Assembly: GCA_964617665.1 (NCBI GenBank)
Contig: CAZUAH010000272.1
Location: 1 to 18,427, forward strand
Length of the DNA stretch: 18,427 nt
Direction: 5' to 3'
Source of the DNA: JADHUC01 sp964617665
GTDB taxonomy: Bacteria > Planctomycetota > Planctomycetia > Pirellulales > Pirellulaceae
Made by a program: the position numbers and the translations under genes. Below, in pieces: positions 7,341-14,836 of this stretch (the stretch's first letter is position 1; every line of letters starts with the position of its first letter). Under the pieces are notes generated by a model. The model made no database searches and was not told the origin of the DNA. It saw only the letters and a program-made list of their open reading frames with translations.

Positions 7341-8378
7341 ATGCAAAGCAGAGGACTGTTTGGTAAGAAGTACCTCGATATTCAAGAACGCGTGCACGAT
7401 ATTTCGCCGCCTGACGAGGATCACGTCATTATCAAGATTCGGGCGTGCGGCGTTTGCGGTACGGACATTAACTTTGTCCGCGACTGGGACGACGAGCCGA
7501 TGGCATTGGGCCACGAAATCTCGGCCGAAGTCGTCGAGGTGGGAAAGAACGTCACCACGGTCAAGCCCGGCGACAGCGTGATCGTCGAGGATTGCACCAT
7601 GTGCGGCGTGTGCGAGAACTGCAAGAGCGGCCAGCCGCAGTTCTGCCGCAATATGTACGACATGGAAGACCAGCCGGGAATGGGCGAGTACATGTCGGTG
7701 CGTTTCAACTGCCTCGACAAGTACGAGGGACTCGATCATGTGTCGGCCTGCTTGACCGAACCACTGGCCGTTTCACTGACGTCGGTGCTAAACGCGCAAA
7801 TCCCGCTCGGCGGCAGCGTCGCTGTCCTGGGCCCCGGACCGTTGGGATTGATGTCGGCACGCGTCGCCAAGTTATATGGTGCCGGCTACGTGGTGATCAC
7901 TGGTCTGCCAGCCGACAATCCGCGCGAACAAGCCCGTTTGGAACTAGCTGCCAAGATGGGATGCGACGACTTCATCGAGGTCGGCAAACAGGACGTGGAG
8001 GAGGAGGTCAAGAAGAAGTTCCCGAACGGCGTCGATCGGGTGATCGTATCGTCGCCGCCGGAGAGCATGCACGACGCATTGAAGATTATCAAGTTCGGAG
8101 GGATCATCACCTTCTACGGCCTGGACTTCGGCGGCAAGAGCACGATCAACGTGGACATCAACGATCTGGTCTTCCGAAAGATCTCGCTAATCCCAACGTT
8201 TGCCGAACCGGCGATCAACTTCCCTGTCTCGAATCGGCTGTTGCGCAACGGGCTGGTTGATGCCCAGGCAATCGTGAGCCATACGTTCGGGTTCGATCAA
8301 GCGTCCGAGACCATGGAGGCCGTCATCGACGGCACCCAACCGATCATCAAAGCAGTGATGGTGCCCCACGGCGAGTAG
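7341..8378 (+). CDS. Zinc-dependent medium-chain alcohol/polyol dehydrogenase
   Basis: Cytoplasmic NAD(P)-dependent dehydrogenase of 345 aa, the normal length for the MDR superfamily. CGVCGTD provides the catalytic-zinc Cys (36), GHE gives His58/Glu59, and LTEPLAV gives Glu140. The structural zinc site is complete, with Cys at 88, 91, 94 and 102 in the standard C-x2-C-x2-C-x7-C spacing. The Rossmann motif GPGPLG is at about 164-169. Family members oxidise sugar alcohols, threonine or cyclitols to ketones. With an aminotransferase and a NagA-like enzyme upstream, it probably supplies or uses a keto-sugar or keto-cyclitol; the substrate is not resolved. The ATG is supported by GAGGA seven bases upstream. 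It lies 369 bp after the aminotransferase because a fold-back element intervenes, so it may have its own promoter. It ends 2 bp from the convergent EF-hand gene. Confidence 0.88.
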   Translation: MQSRGLFGKKYLDIQERVHDISPPDEDHVIIKIRACGVCGTDINFVRDWDDEPMALGHEISAEVVEVGKNVTTVKPGDSVIVEDCTMCGVCENCKSGQPQFCRNMYDMEDQPGMGEYMSVRFNCLDKYEGLDHVSACLTEPLAVSLTSVLNAQIPLGGSVAVLGPGPLGLMSARVAKLYGAGYVVITGLPADNPREQARLELAAKMGCDDFIEVGKQDVEEEVKKKFPNGVDRVIVSSPPESMHDALKIIKFGGIITFYGLDFGGKSTINVDINDLVFRKISLIPTFAEPAINFPVSNRLLRNGLVDAQAIVSHTFGFDQASETMEAVIDGTQPIIKAVMVPHGE

Positions 8379-8380
8379 TC

Positions 8381-10078
8381 TCAGGCGTCCCTGATATCTT
8401 TCGCCTCGCTTGGACCAATGAAGCCGTCGGTATCGCGGTCCAGTTGCTGGAACTGGTCCGGCGTGCCCAGGAATTCGCGAGAACTGATCTCGCCGTCTTG
8501 GTTCGTGTCCATGGCTGCGAACCAGGGCGGATTCGAGCGCGGGCCAGTTGAATCCGACGGTGCATGGACGAACATCTGGTCGTCCTGCAGCGGGTGGCCG
8601 CGCAAGATTGCCACGACCATGCTGTCTGGGATCTCGTGCGACTGCAGTTGACCGTCGCCGTCTTGGTCCAGCGATTTCAGACGGTCGAGCGATTCGTGCA
8701 ATTCACGAGCACCCAAGACTCCGTCCGCGTCGATATCCAGAGCCGCGAACAGCGAATCTTCGTGACCAGAGACCCACGTACGTACCAGACCGCGAACCAC
8801 GGGCCGCTGTCGATCCAGGAACGAGCCGATTTCGTATTCGGTGATCTTGCCATCGTCATTGACATCAACCTTCGCGACCGTTGTGTTGTACAGCATGGGA
8901 TCCTCGTTCACGAGGAACTGAACCTGGGCGCCCGGCAAACCAAGCGACATGCGTCTGGCGTGCTGGACGACCATCGCATCAGAGTTTTGCAGACACTCGG
9001 ATAACGATTCAAGCTGCAACTGAGTTTTCGGAGTTCTCCCCGACCTACGAAGTTCTCCGAAACTTGCCCGCAGGACTAGATGCGGCGGCGTTTCCAGAAT
9101 CCCTTCTAGCTCCTTCGTGCTGATTTTGCCGTCCTCGTCCTCGTCCAGTGCCCCGAATGCGTCTGGCGACAGCGAGAAGTCCTCGGTGGTCACCTGGTTG
9201 CCGTCGCCGTACAACTCGGCGAGGGAATACCGCGTGTAGCCCCAGTCAGTCCGTTCGTTTATCCGTACCGCCATTTCTGCTTGGTCTGGCCGCCGTCTGG
9301 ACATCATCAGGGACGGGCGGACGTAATCGCCTTTGAAGTCCGACACTGTCAGTATTTCGTCGTCATCCACGTCGTAGCTCGCCAAACGCGCCGTGACTTG
9401 TTCCATTTCTTGCGGTGTGATGGCACCATCTTGGTCGTCATCCAGCACCTGAAGAACGGTGGACTGTGAATCGAAGCGATACCTGTTCGAGCATCGCAGC
9501 ACGAAAGAACGTGTCGGTCCGATGCCGCGCGTCAAAAACAGCAGCAGTTCGTTGGGATGGGCCAGCCCATCGCCGTTGCCATCGTACCTGCGCATATCGG
9601 GCACAGGGTTGTACCGAAACTGGCCATACTGGTAGCGTGTGCTGTTCGCGATTTCCTTCCACGTCGTTTGTCCGTCTCGGTTGATGTCCGACGCCGCCAT
9701 TTCCTCGTCGACGAATCGCTGCAGTGCAGTCTCGTGAGACTCGCCTTCGACGTTCAGGATCAGATCAACGACCAGTGGACCGCCGGAAATCAGCAGAAGG
9801 AATCGCTCGCGAGATTCGGACGGCTGCGCCGGGCCAACATCTGCGGTGCCACCGACACCTTGATCAGTTCCTTCGCCTGCGACCTGATCGTCGGACGCAG
9901 TAGATTCTGCCGGGTCGCGCTGTGTGTTTGCATCCGATGCTGTCACATCGTGGGTGTCGAGACTTGACGGCTTGACGCCATCGCTCTTGCTGGCGTTTGG
10001 TCCGGAAGACGGATCCCCACCGCAGCCGCAAAGACAAACAACCAACAGAAGCAGCAGGACGAAACGTGGACTACACAT
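8381..10078 (-). CDS. EF-hand-rich lipoprotein
   Basis: A 565-aa secreted lipoprotein. Residues 1-19 form a signal peptide with an L-C-G-C lipobox (Cys19 lipidated), followed by a Gly/Ser/Asp-rich linker. At least ten EF-hand loops of the D-x-[DN]-x-D-G type follow, starting at about residues 131, 166, 213, 236, 312, 405, 448, 471, 524 and 547; the one at 236 (DVDDDEI) lacks the central Gly. It should bind many calcium ions at the membrane or cell surface; the partner is unknown. The start was chosen because ATG 10078 directly precedes the signal peptide and has a very strong Shine-Dalgarno site (GGGGAGGTGA, 10081-10090). An in-frame extension of 32 codons upstream would bury the signal peptide. 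It diverges from the sigma factor/kinase locus and converges on the dehydrogenase, with 2 bp between the genes. Confidence 0.85.
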   Translation of the reverse strand: MCSPRFVLLLLLVVCLCGCGGDPSSGPNASKSDGVKPSSLDTHDVTASDANTQRDPAESTASDDQVAGEGTDQGVGGTADVGPAQPSESRERFLLLISGGPLVVDLILNVEGESHETALQRFVDEEMAASDINRDGQTTWKEIANSTRYQYGQFRYNPVPDMRRYDGNGDGLAHPNELLLFLTRGIGPTRSFVLRCSNRYRFDSQSTVLQVLDDDQDGAITPQEMEQVTARLASYDVDDDEILTVSDFKGDYVRPSLMMSRRRPDQAEMAVRINERTDWGYTRYSLAELYGDGNQVTTEDFSLSPDAFGALDEDEDGKISTKELEGILETPPHLVLRASFGELRRSGRTPKTQLQLESLSECLQNSDAMVVQHARRMSLGLPGAQVQFLVNEDPMLYNTTVAKVDVNDDGKITEYEIGSFLDRQRPVVRGLVRTWVSGHEDSLFAALDIDADGVLGARELHESLDRLKSLDQDGDGQLQSHEIPDSMVVAILRGHPLQDDQMFVHAPSDSTGPRSNPPWFAAMDTNQDGEISSREFLGTPDQFQQLDRDTDGFIGPSEAKDIRDA

Positions 10079-10080
10079 CG

Positions 10081-10090
10081 TCACCTCCCC
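10081..10090 (-). promoter_or_regulatory. Strong Shine-Dalgarno site deciding the start of the EF-hand gene
   Basis: On the minus strand the ten bases read GGGGAGGTGA, with the GGAGG core (10084-10088) five bases before ATG 10078. This is the best ribosome binding site in the window and settles the start at the lipoprotein signal peptide rather than 32 codons upstream. Confidence 0.8.
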
Positions 10091-10303
10091 GTCGATGTCC
10101 TGAATCTCGATTTCACCAGCGGCAAATGCCTTGGCCAACAACTCAAGCGTGCCATGATTGGGGCACAAGTGCAAGTGCAGAACGGCAGGATTTCTTAAGC
10201 CCGGGCGCGGCGTTCATGGACTGTGAGTACGACCAACGTCCCGAACACTTGAATGCCCACTTCCGCGACGCTATGCTGAACCCACCCTGCCAGGGGCATT
10301 GCT
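10091..10303. other. Divergent intergenic region between EF-hand gene and sigma factor
   Basis: About 210 bases that must carry the promoters of both flanking genes. An open frame of 32 codons continues upstream of the EF-hand start on the minus strand, but I see no reason to think it is translated. The sigma factor has AGGGG at 10292-10296, seven bases before its ATG. No convincing -35/-10 pair or operator was identified. Confidence 0.45.
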
Positions 10304-10865
10304 ATGAGCGACGTGACGCAAATCCTGGGACAGATCGAAGACGGCGACGGTCAAGCAGCCGAGAAGCTGCTGCCCCTCGTGTACGATGAGCTTCGCAAAT
10401 TGGCCGGTGCCAAGATGGCTCAGGAGAATCCGGGCCAGACGCTCCAGGCGACGGCGCTGGTGCACGAGGCGTATTTGCGATTGGTGGACGTTGACAAGGC
10501 GCAACATTGGAATAGCCGAGGGCACTTCTTTGGCGATGCGGCGGATTCTGATCGATAACGCCCGCCGGAAAGGACGGCCGAAGCACGGCGGCGGCCTGCA
10601 GCGAGTAAACTTGGGCGAGGTGTGCGGCCTGGACGGCTCGCCTGCCGACGATTTGCTGGTACTTGACGAGGCCCTTACCCGACTGGCAAGCCAGGAGCCG
10701 GCCAAAGCCGAGTTGGTCAAGCTGCGTTTCTTCGGCGGACTCTCCCTGGACGAAGCAGCCGAGGCCCTGGGGATCTCGCGCGCAACTGCTAAGCGTTATT
10801 GGACTTACGCGCGAGCGTGGCTCTATGCCGAGATCGACCCGGAAGAGAATCAGGGCCCGGGGTAG
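10304..10865 (+). pseudogene. ECF sigma-70 factor (TIGR02999-like), frameshifted between regions 2 and 4
   Basis: The first frame (10304-10558, 84 aa) starts MSDVTQILGQIEDGDGQAA and contains sigma region 2 up to SRGHFF, then changes to nonsense and stops. The +1 frame resumes exactly at that point with AMRRILIDNARRKGRPKHGG, followed by a linker and region 4 with a helix-turn-helix (LSLDEAAEALGISRATAKRY), ending at 10865. In homologues HFF and AMRR are joined by about five residues (AAAAE). Their loss plus one base equals a 14-bp deletion near 10531-10536. Restored, the protein would be about 191 aa, normal for the family. An ATG at 10536 could still produce a 109-aa fragment holding region 4. 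The kinase gene starts 81 bp downstream, the usual planctomycete sigma-kinase pairing. Programmed frameshifting is possible, but I see no slippery site. Confidence 0.85.
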
Positions 10866-10870
10866 TTTTT

Positions 10871-10923
10871 TGGAGAATTCAGTGAGCCCTTTGGGCCCGA
10901 AAACTCGCACTGTCTCAAAAGGC
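10871..10923 (+). promoter_or_regulatory. Conserved leader element, copy A (upstream of kinase)
   Basis: A 53-base stretch 23 bases before the kinase ATG that recurs upstream of the giant surface-protein gene (14756-14808) with 45 of 53 bases identical. The identical core includes TTGGGCCCG, AAACTCGCACTGTCTCAA and AGGC. It can fold: GAGA (10873-10876) pairs with TCTC (10913-10916), GTG with CAC, and GCCC-TTT-GGGC makes a small inner hairpin. A Shine-Dalgarno GAGGAG follows at 10934-10939. It may be a shared promoter, a protein-binding site or a 5'-UTR RNA element. Confidence 0.6.
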
Positions 10924-10946
10924 ATCACCCTTTGAGGAGTTTTGCG

Positions 10947-13900
10947 ATGGCCGACCAACCGACCAGCGTTGAATCCATTCTTTGCACGGCAGTCGAGATC
11001 AATTCGCCCGACCATCGCGCGGAGTACCTGGACGAAGCCTGCGGCGACGATAAGGATCTTCGGACACAGGTCGAAAGACTACTTAGAGCCCATTCGCGCG
11101 CTGGCAATTTCCTCGCGCAACCCGTAGCGGGCGATCGGCCGACGGAGGTTCTTGACGCTCTGACCGACCCTGAACCTTTACCCGACGCGATCAACCCACC
11201 TCCAAACGAGACCTTGTTCGACTTCCTCGAACCGTGCGATGTGTCTGATCGCCTGGGAAACCTTGGGCCGTACGAGGTAATTGAATTGATCGGCCGGGGA
11301 GGCATGGGCATCGTGTTTCGGGCCCAAGATCCCAAGCTCAACCGGGTAGTGGCGGTCAAGGTTCTTGCCCCGGAGTTCGCCGCCAACGCGACCGCGCGAA
11401 AGCGATTCCTGCGTGAAGCCCGGGCAGCCGCCGCGGTCAGCCACACGCACGTGGTCACCATTCACGCCGTTGAAGATGACGACAAAACGCCATACCTGGT
11501 GATGGAGTGCATCGACGGGCAGACGCTGCAAGACAAGATCAAGCGTGACGGCACGTTGCAGATCGAGGAGATCCTCCGGATCGGTTCGCAGATCGCCGCT
11601 GGTTTGGCCGCTGCCCATGGCCAGGGCTTGGTTCACCGCGACGTCAAGCCCAGCAACATTCTGCTGGAGAACGGCGTCGAGCGGGTGAAGATCACCGACT
11701 TTGGCTTGGCGCGGGCGGTGGACGACGTCGGTATCACGCGCACCGGCGATGTGGCCGGCACGCCCGAGTTCATGTCGCCCGAGCAGGCCCAAGGCCGCAC
11801 CGTCGAGCACCGCAGCGACCTGTTCAGCCTGGGCAGCGTGCTGTATGCCATGTGTACCGGCCGGTCGCCCTTCCGCGCCGACATGGCCGTGGCCGCACTT
11901 CGCCGCGTCTGCGACGACGTACCTCGCCCTATCTGTGAGGTCAACGCGGAAATCCCTGAGGAGTTGGTCGCGATCATCGATCGGCTCCTGGCCAAGAATC
12001 CCGACGAGCGGTTCCAGACCGCGGAGGAAGTGGCCGACCTCCTGGGCCGGCATCTGGCCTATCTCCAGCACCCGATTAACAGGCCTCCGGCAGTCCCAAC
12101 AGATGTCACGCAGAATTTGTCGGCGAAAGCCGAGCCGGGCGTCATACCCCCGCTGTCACGCCGTGGCCCCTCGCGACGCCGGACTTGGTCCGTTGTCGGG
12201 CTCGTGCTACTGGCCTTGTTCGCCAGCTTTGGCATCACCGAAGCCACCGGCGTGACCCAGTTTGCGGCCACCGTTATCCGCATCGTGACAGGCGAGGGAA
12301 CTCTAGTTGTCACCGTTGACGATCCGGCCGTCAGCGTCACCATTGAAGACCAGGACATCGTGATCACCGGTGCGGGGCCGAAAGAGGTCCGACTCAAGGC
12401 GGGAGAATACCGGCTCCGTGCCAACAAGAACGGCAAACCGGTTCCCATCGACCAAGAGTTGGTCGCCATCACTCGCGGCGGACGCGAAGTGGTCAACATC
12501 AAGTTACTGGCGCCAGAGACCAAAGCGGAGACAGCAGAGGTCGAACCCCCTCACCAAATAGACGAGGTCCCATGGGCGGACATTGTTCCGGCCGATGCCC
12601 CCCCTCCCGCTGTGGCTCCTTTCGACGCCGCCACGGCGAAAGAGCATCAGAAGGCCTGGGCCGAATACCTGAGCGTGCCGATCGAGCGCAAAATCGACCT
12701 CTCGGGAGGTGAGAAGTTGACGCTGATACTGATTCCGCCCGGCGAGTTCCTCATGGGCTCGTCGGAAGAAGAACGGGCACGCTTCCTGGGACAAGCGAAA
12801 GCGGCCCGTGACTCGTGGGCAAGCGAGAACATTCCCACGGAAGGGTCGCAGCATCGCGTGAAGATTACCGAGCCGTTCTACCTAGGCAAATACGAAGTGA
12901 CGCAGTCGCAATGGGCAGCGGTAATGGGGAACAACCCGTCGAAGAACAAGGATCCCGTCAATCCCGTCGAACAAGTAAGCTGGGAAGACACTCAACCGCT
13001 GCTGGCGAAGCTGAATCAGGGGCATGTTAGAGAGGCCATGAAGTTCGTGCTGCCCACGGAGGCACAATGGGAATACGCCTGTCGCGCAGGAACTACAACA
13101 TTCTGGCATTGGGGGGACAGCGAAGATGCTCTGGCTGAATTTGCCAATTCGTCAGGTATTCCACGCGCCGTCGGTCAGTTGCGGCCGAACCCATGGGGGC
13201 TTCACGACATGGTCGGCAACGTGTGGGAATGGTGTGCGGATTGGTACGGGACGGACTACTACTCGAAATCGCCGCAGAACGATCCCCGTGGTTTACCTAC
13301 TGCCTCGTACCGCGTGAATCGCGGCGGGCACTGGTACCACGCGACGTTCTGCCGGTCCGCGTTTCGCAATGCCGGTTGGCCGCATACCCGCGACCCCTAC
13401 CTCGGCTTCCGCGTGGCCGCAATCTTGGTAGACGGGTCAAACGCGAAGGTCGAGCCCCCTGCCCAGCGCGAATCGGTGCCATGGACAGACATCCTGCCGG
13501 CCGATGCTCCTGCTCCCGCCGTGGCTCCTTTCGATTCCGCTGCGGCGAAGGGGCATCAGCAGGCCTGGGCGGAATACCTGGATGTGCCGATCGACCAGGA
13601 GGTCGATTTGGGAGACGGCGTGAAGCTGCCCATGGTGCTCATTCCGCCGGGTGAGTTCGTGATGGGCTCGTCGGAAGAAGAGCGCGCACGTTTCGTCGAA
13701 GAAGCGCAAGCCGCCAACGAGCCGTTAGGTATCGATCGGGTTCCCGCCGAAGGACCGCAGCATCGGGTGCGGATCACCATGCCGTTTGCCATGAGCCGTC
13801 ACGAAGTCACCCGGGGCCAGTTCCGCGCCTTTGTGGACCAGACGGGATGCGAGACCGAAGCCGAGCGGCGCAGCACGAATCCGCGCTTCTTCTGGAACGC

Positions 13901-14510
13901 CGATCCGGGCTTCACGCAAACGGACGATCATCCCGTTGTGAACGTCTCCTGGAATGATGTGGTGGCGTTCTGCCAGTGGCTTTCGGAGGCGGAAGGCGCG
14001 GACTACCACCTGCCGACCGAGGCCCAGTGGGAGTACGCCTGCCGTGCGGGCACCACAGGGCGGTGGCATTGCGGTGACAGCGACGCGACCCTGGAAGAAT
14101 GCGCATGGTTCATTGCGAACGCCGGTTACACAACATACCCGGTGTCACAGTTGAAGCCAAATCCCTGGGGGTTGTACGACATGCACGGCAACGTCTGGGA
14201 GTGGTGCGCCGATCGTTACAGCGCCGACTACTACGAGCAATCACCACCGGACGATCCAGTGGGCTCGGCCGAGGACCCGCACCGCGTGGCACGTGGCGGC
14301 TGCTGGGCGCTTGCCGCGAGGATCTGCCGCTCCGCCTATCGCGACGACAATACGCAGTCTGGGTACAACTACGATCTCGGCTTCCGCGTGGCCGCAGTCG
14401 TGGCGGATGAGTCAAGCAGATCAGAGCGGACTGAAACGAAACGACAATCCCCGCAACCGGAGCCAAACACGGAACCGGCCGAAGAAACACAACGCACTAC
14501 GGGTGCTTGA
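10947..14510 (+). CDS. Membrane Ser/Thr protein kinase with PEGA-like domain and two FGE-like modules
   Basis: A 1187-aa regulator. A helical N-terminal region (about 1-60) of the sort preceding planctomycete kinases linked to ECF factors leads into a complete Hanks-type kinase domain (about 109-373): Gly loop GRGGMG (116-121), Lys138, HRDVKPSN (230-237), DFG (251-253), SPE (277-279). A transmembrane helix follows at about 413-431, then a PEGA-like beta domain (about 450-520). Two FGE-sulfatase/SUMF1-like modules come next, at about 592-827 and 894-1150, each with GEF-MGS, LPTEAQWEYACRAGTT, NPWGL-DM, GNVWEWCAD and GFRVAA. Neither keeps the paired cysteines of catalytic FGE (only the later Cys remains in RGG...C), so they are probably sensor or binding domains. 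The start ATG 10947 has GAGGAG seven bases upstream. It is predicted to phosphorylate cytoplasmic targets, possibly the adjacent sigma factor, in response to an external ligand. Confidence 0.9.
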   Translation: MADQPTSVESILCTAVEINSPDHRAEYLDEACGDDKDLRTQVERLLRAHSRAGNFLAQPVAGDRPTEVLDALTDPEPLPDAINPPPNETLFDFLEPCDVSDRLGNLGPYEVIELIGRGGMGIVFRAQDPKLNRVVAVKVLAPEFAANATARKRFLREARAAAAVSHTHVVTIHAVEDDDKTPYLVMECIDGQTLQDKIKRDGTLQIEEILRIGSQIAAGLAAAHGQGLVHRDVKPSNILLENGVERVKITDFGLARAVDDVGITRTGDVAGTPEFMSPEQAQGRTVEHRSDLFSLGSVLYAMCTGRSPFRADMAVAALRRVCDDVPRPICEVNAEIPEELVAIIDRLLAKNPDERFQTAEEVADLLGRHLAYLQHPINRPPAVPTDVTQNLSAKAEPGVIPPLSRRGPSRRRTWSVVGLVLLALFASFGITEATGVTQFAATVIRIVTGEGTLVVTVDDPAVSVTIEDQDIVITGAGPKEVRLKAGEYRLRANKNGKPVPIDQELVAITRGGREVVNIKLLAPETKAETAEVEPPHQIDEVPWADIVPADAPPPAVAPFDAATAKEHQKAWAEYLSVPIERKIDLSGGEKLTLILIPPGEFLMGSSEEERARFLGQAKAARDSWASENIPTEGSQHRVKITEPFYLGKYEVTQSQWAAVMGNNPSKNKDPVNPVEQVSWEDTQPLLAKLNQGHVREAMKFVLPTEAQWEYACRAGTTTFWHWGDSEDALAEFANSSGIPRAVGQLRPNPWGLHDMVGNVWEWCADWYGTDYYSKSPQNDPRGLPTASYRVNRGGHWYHATFCRSAFRNAGWPHTRDPYLGFRVAAILVDGSNAKVEPPAQRESVPWTDILPADAPAPAVAPFDSAAAKGHQQAWAEYLDVPIDQEVDLGDGVKLPMVLIPPGEFVMGSSEEERARFVEEAQAANEPLGIDRVPAEGPQHRVRITMPFAMSRHEVTRGQFRAFVDQTGCETEAERRSTNPRFFWNADPGFTQTDDHPVVNVSWNDVVAFCQWLSEAEGADYHLPTEAQWEYACRAGTTGRWHCGDSDATLEECAWFIANAGYTTYPVSQLKPNPWGLYDMHGNVWEWCADRYSADYYEQSPPDDPVGSAEDPHRVARGGCWALAARICRSAYRDDNTQSGYNYDLGFRVAAVVADESSRSERTETKRQSPQPEPNTEPAEETQRTTGA
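12540..13430 (+). repeat. Intragenic tandem duplication, unit 1 (linker plus FGE-like module 1)
   Basis: Encodes residues about 532-828 of the kinase. It begins with VEPP, then VPWADIVPADAP, AVAPFD, KAWAEYL, IPPGEF and MGSSEEERARF. The same order recurs 909 bases later in unit 2, with clearly similar DNA (for example the bases for GGCTCCTTTCGA and GGCCTGGGC). The linker is duplicated together with the domain, so the copying was of one complete unit. Confidence 0.75.
13449..14400 (+). repeat. Intragenic tandem duplication, unit 2 (linker plus FGE-like module 2)
   Basis: Encodes residues about 835-1152 of the kinase and repeats unit 1: VEPP, VPWTDILPADAP, AVAPFD, QAWAEYL, IPPGEF, MGSSEEERARF, and the full FGE-like fold. 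It differs mainly in the middle (about residues 945-1000), where an extra loop with RRSTNPRFFW and DDHPVVNVSW replaces the shorter NNPSKNKDPVNPVEQVSW of unit 1. The two modules may thus bind different ligands. Confidence 0.75.
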
Positions 14511-14514
14511 GTTT

Positions 14515-14650
14515 GTAGGCCGGACCCAGCAAACCGTGCAACTGCCGGAGCTTCGGCCTCTTCTAGTGGCGTTGTCTACGGCACAGGCTGTCACAACAAC
14601 AAAGCTGGTTTGCGCTGTTCCGGCAATGGTTCGGCCCCGGTCCGACCTAC
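14515..14650. repeat. 136-bp MITE-like element with terminal inverted repeats
   Basis: GTAGGCCGGACC at 14515-14526 and GGTCCGACCTAC at 14639-14650 are inverted repeats with one mismatch in 12. A second nested pair, GCAAACC (14529-14535) and GGTTTGC (14608-14614), lies just inside. The element begins 5 bases after the kinase stop codon and has no credible reading frame. No target-site duplication is evident. It is probably a small non-autonomous element. Confidence 0.5.
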
Positions 14651-14755
14651 GCGGTGCAATTGAGGCTAAGTCTCCTGAAAATCAGCACTTAGGACACTTC
14701 AAGTCCGACGCGGGCCGCTGGCCCAGCGGTTAAACGACCTGATGGGTCAATCTTC
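14651..14755. other. Intergenic spacer before the giant gene
   Basis: Non-coding. The only visible structure is a short GGGCC-GCT-GGCCC hairpin at 14712-14724. A promoter for the giant gene should lie here or within the conserved leader that follows, but no clear boxes could be assigned. Confidence 0.4.
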
Positions 14756-14808
14756 TGGGAGATTCTGTGAGCCTATTGGGCCCGGAAACTCGCACTGTCT
14801 CAAGAGGC
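14756..14808 (+). promoter_or_regulatory. Conserved leader element, copy B (upstream of giant LEPR protein)
   Basis: Second copy of the leader at 10871-10923 (45/53 identical), ending 28 bases before ATG 14837. Differences spare the pairing: GAGA is shifted by one base yet remains able to pair with TCTC, and the inner hairpin changes from GCCC-TTT-GGGC to GCCT-ATT-GGGC, turning a C-G pair into U-G. AAGGAG at 14823-14828 follows as the Shine-Dalgarno site. Retention of structure favours an RNA element, but a shared promoter is not excluded. Confidence 0.6.
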
Positions 14809-14836
14809 CCGACCTTTTCTCCAAGGAGACACAGTG

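Noticed and set aside
10139..10160. Possible sigma-54 promoter (TGGCACG on the minus strand)
   Set aside because: The -24 half fits, but no GC occurs at the required -12 spacing.
10079..10174. 32-codon in-frame upstream extension of the EF-hand gene
   Set aside because: A strong Shine-Dalgarno site and lipoprotein signal peptide at ATG 10078 make the inner start far more likely.
10855..10872. Intrinsic terminator after the sigma gene (T-run at 10866-10871)
   Set aside because: The preceding GGGCCCGGGG cannot form a proper stem with a loop, and the kinase gene follows in the same operon.
11178..12071. 297-aa minus-strand frame opposite the kinase domain
   Set aside because: The plus strand carries all kinase motifs in order; the antisense frame is a compositional shadow.
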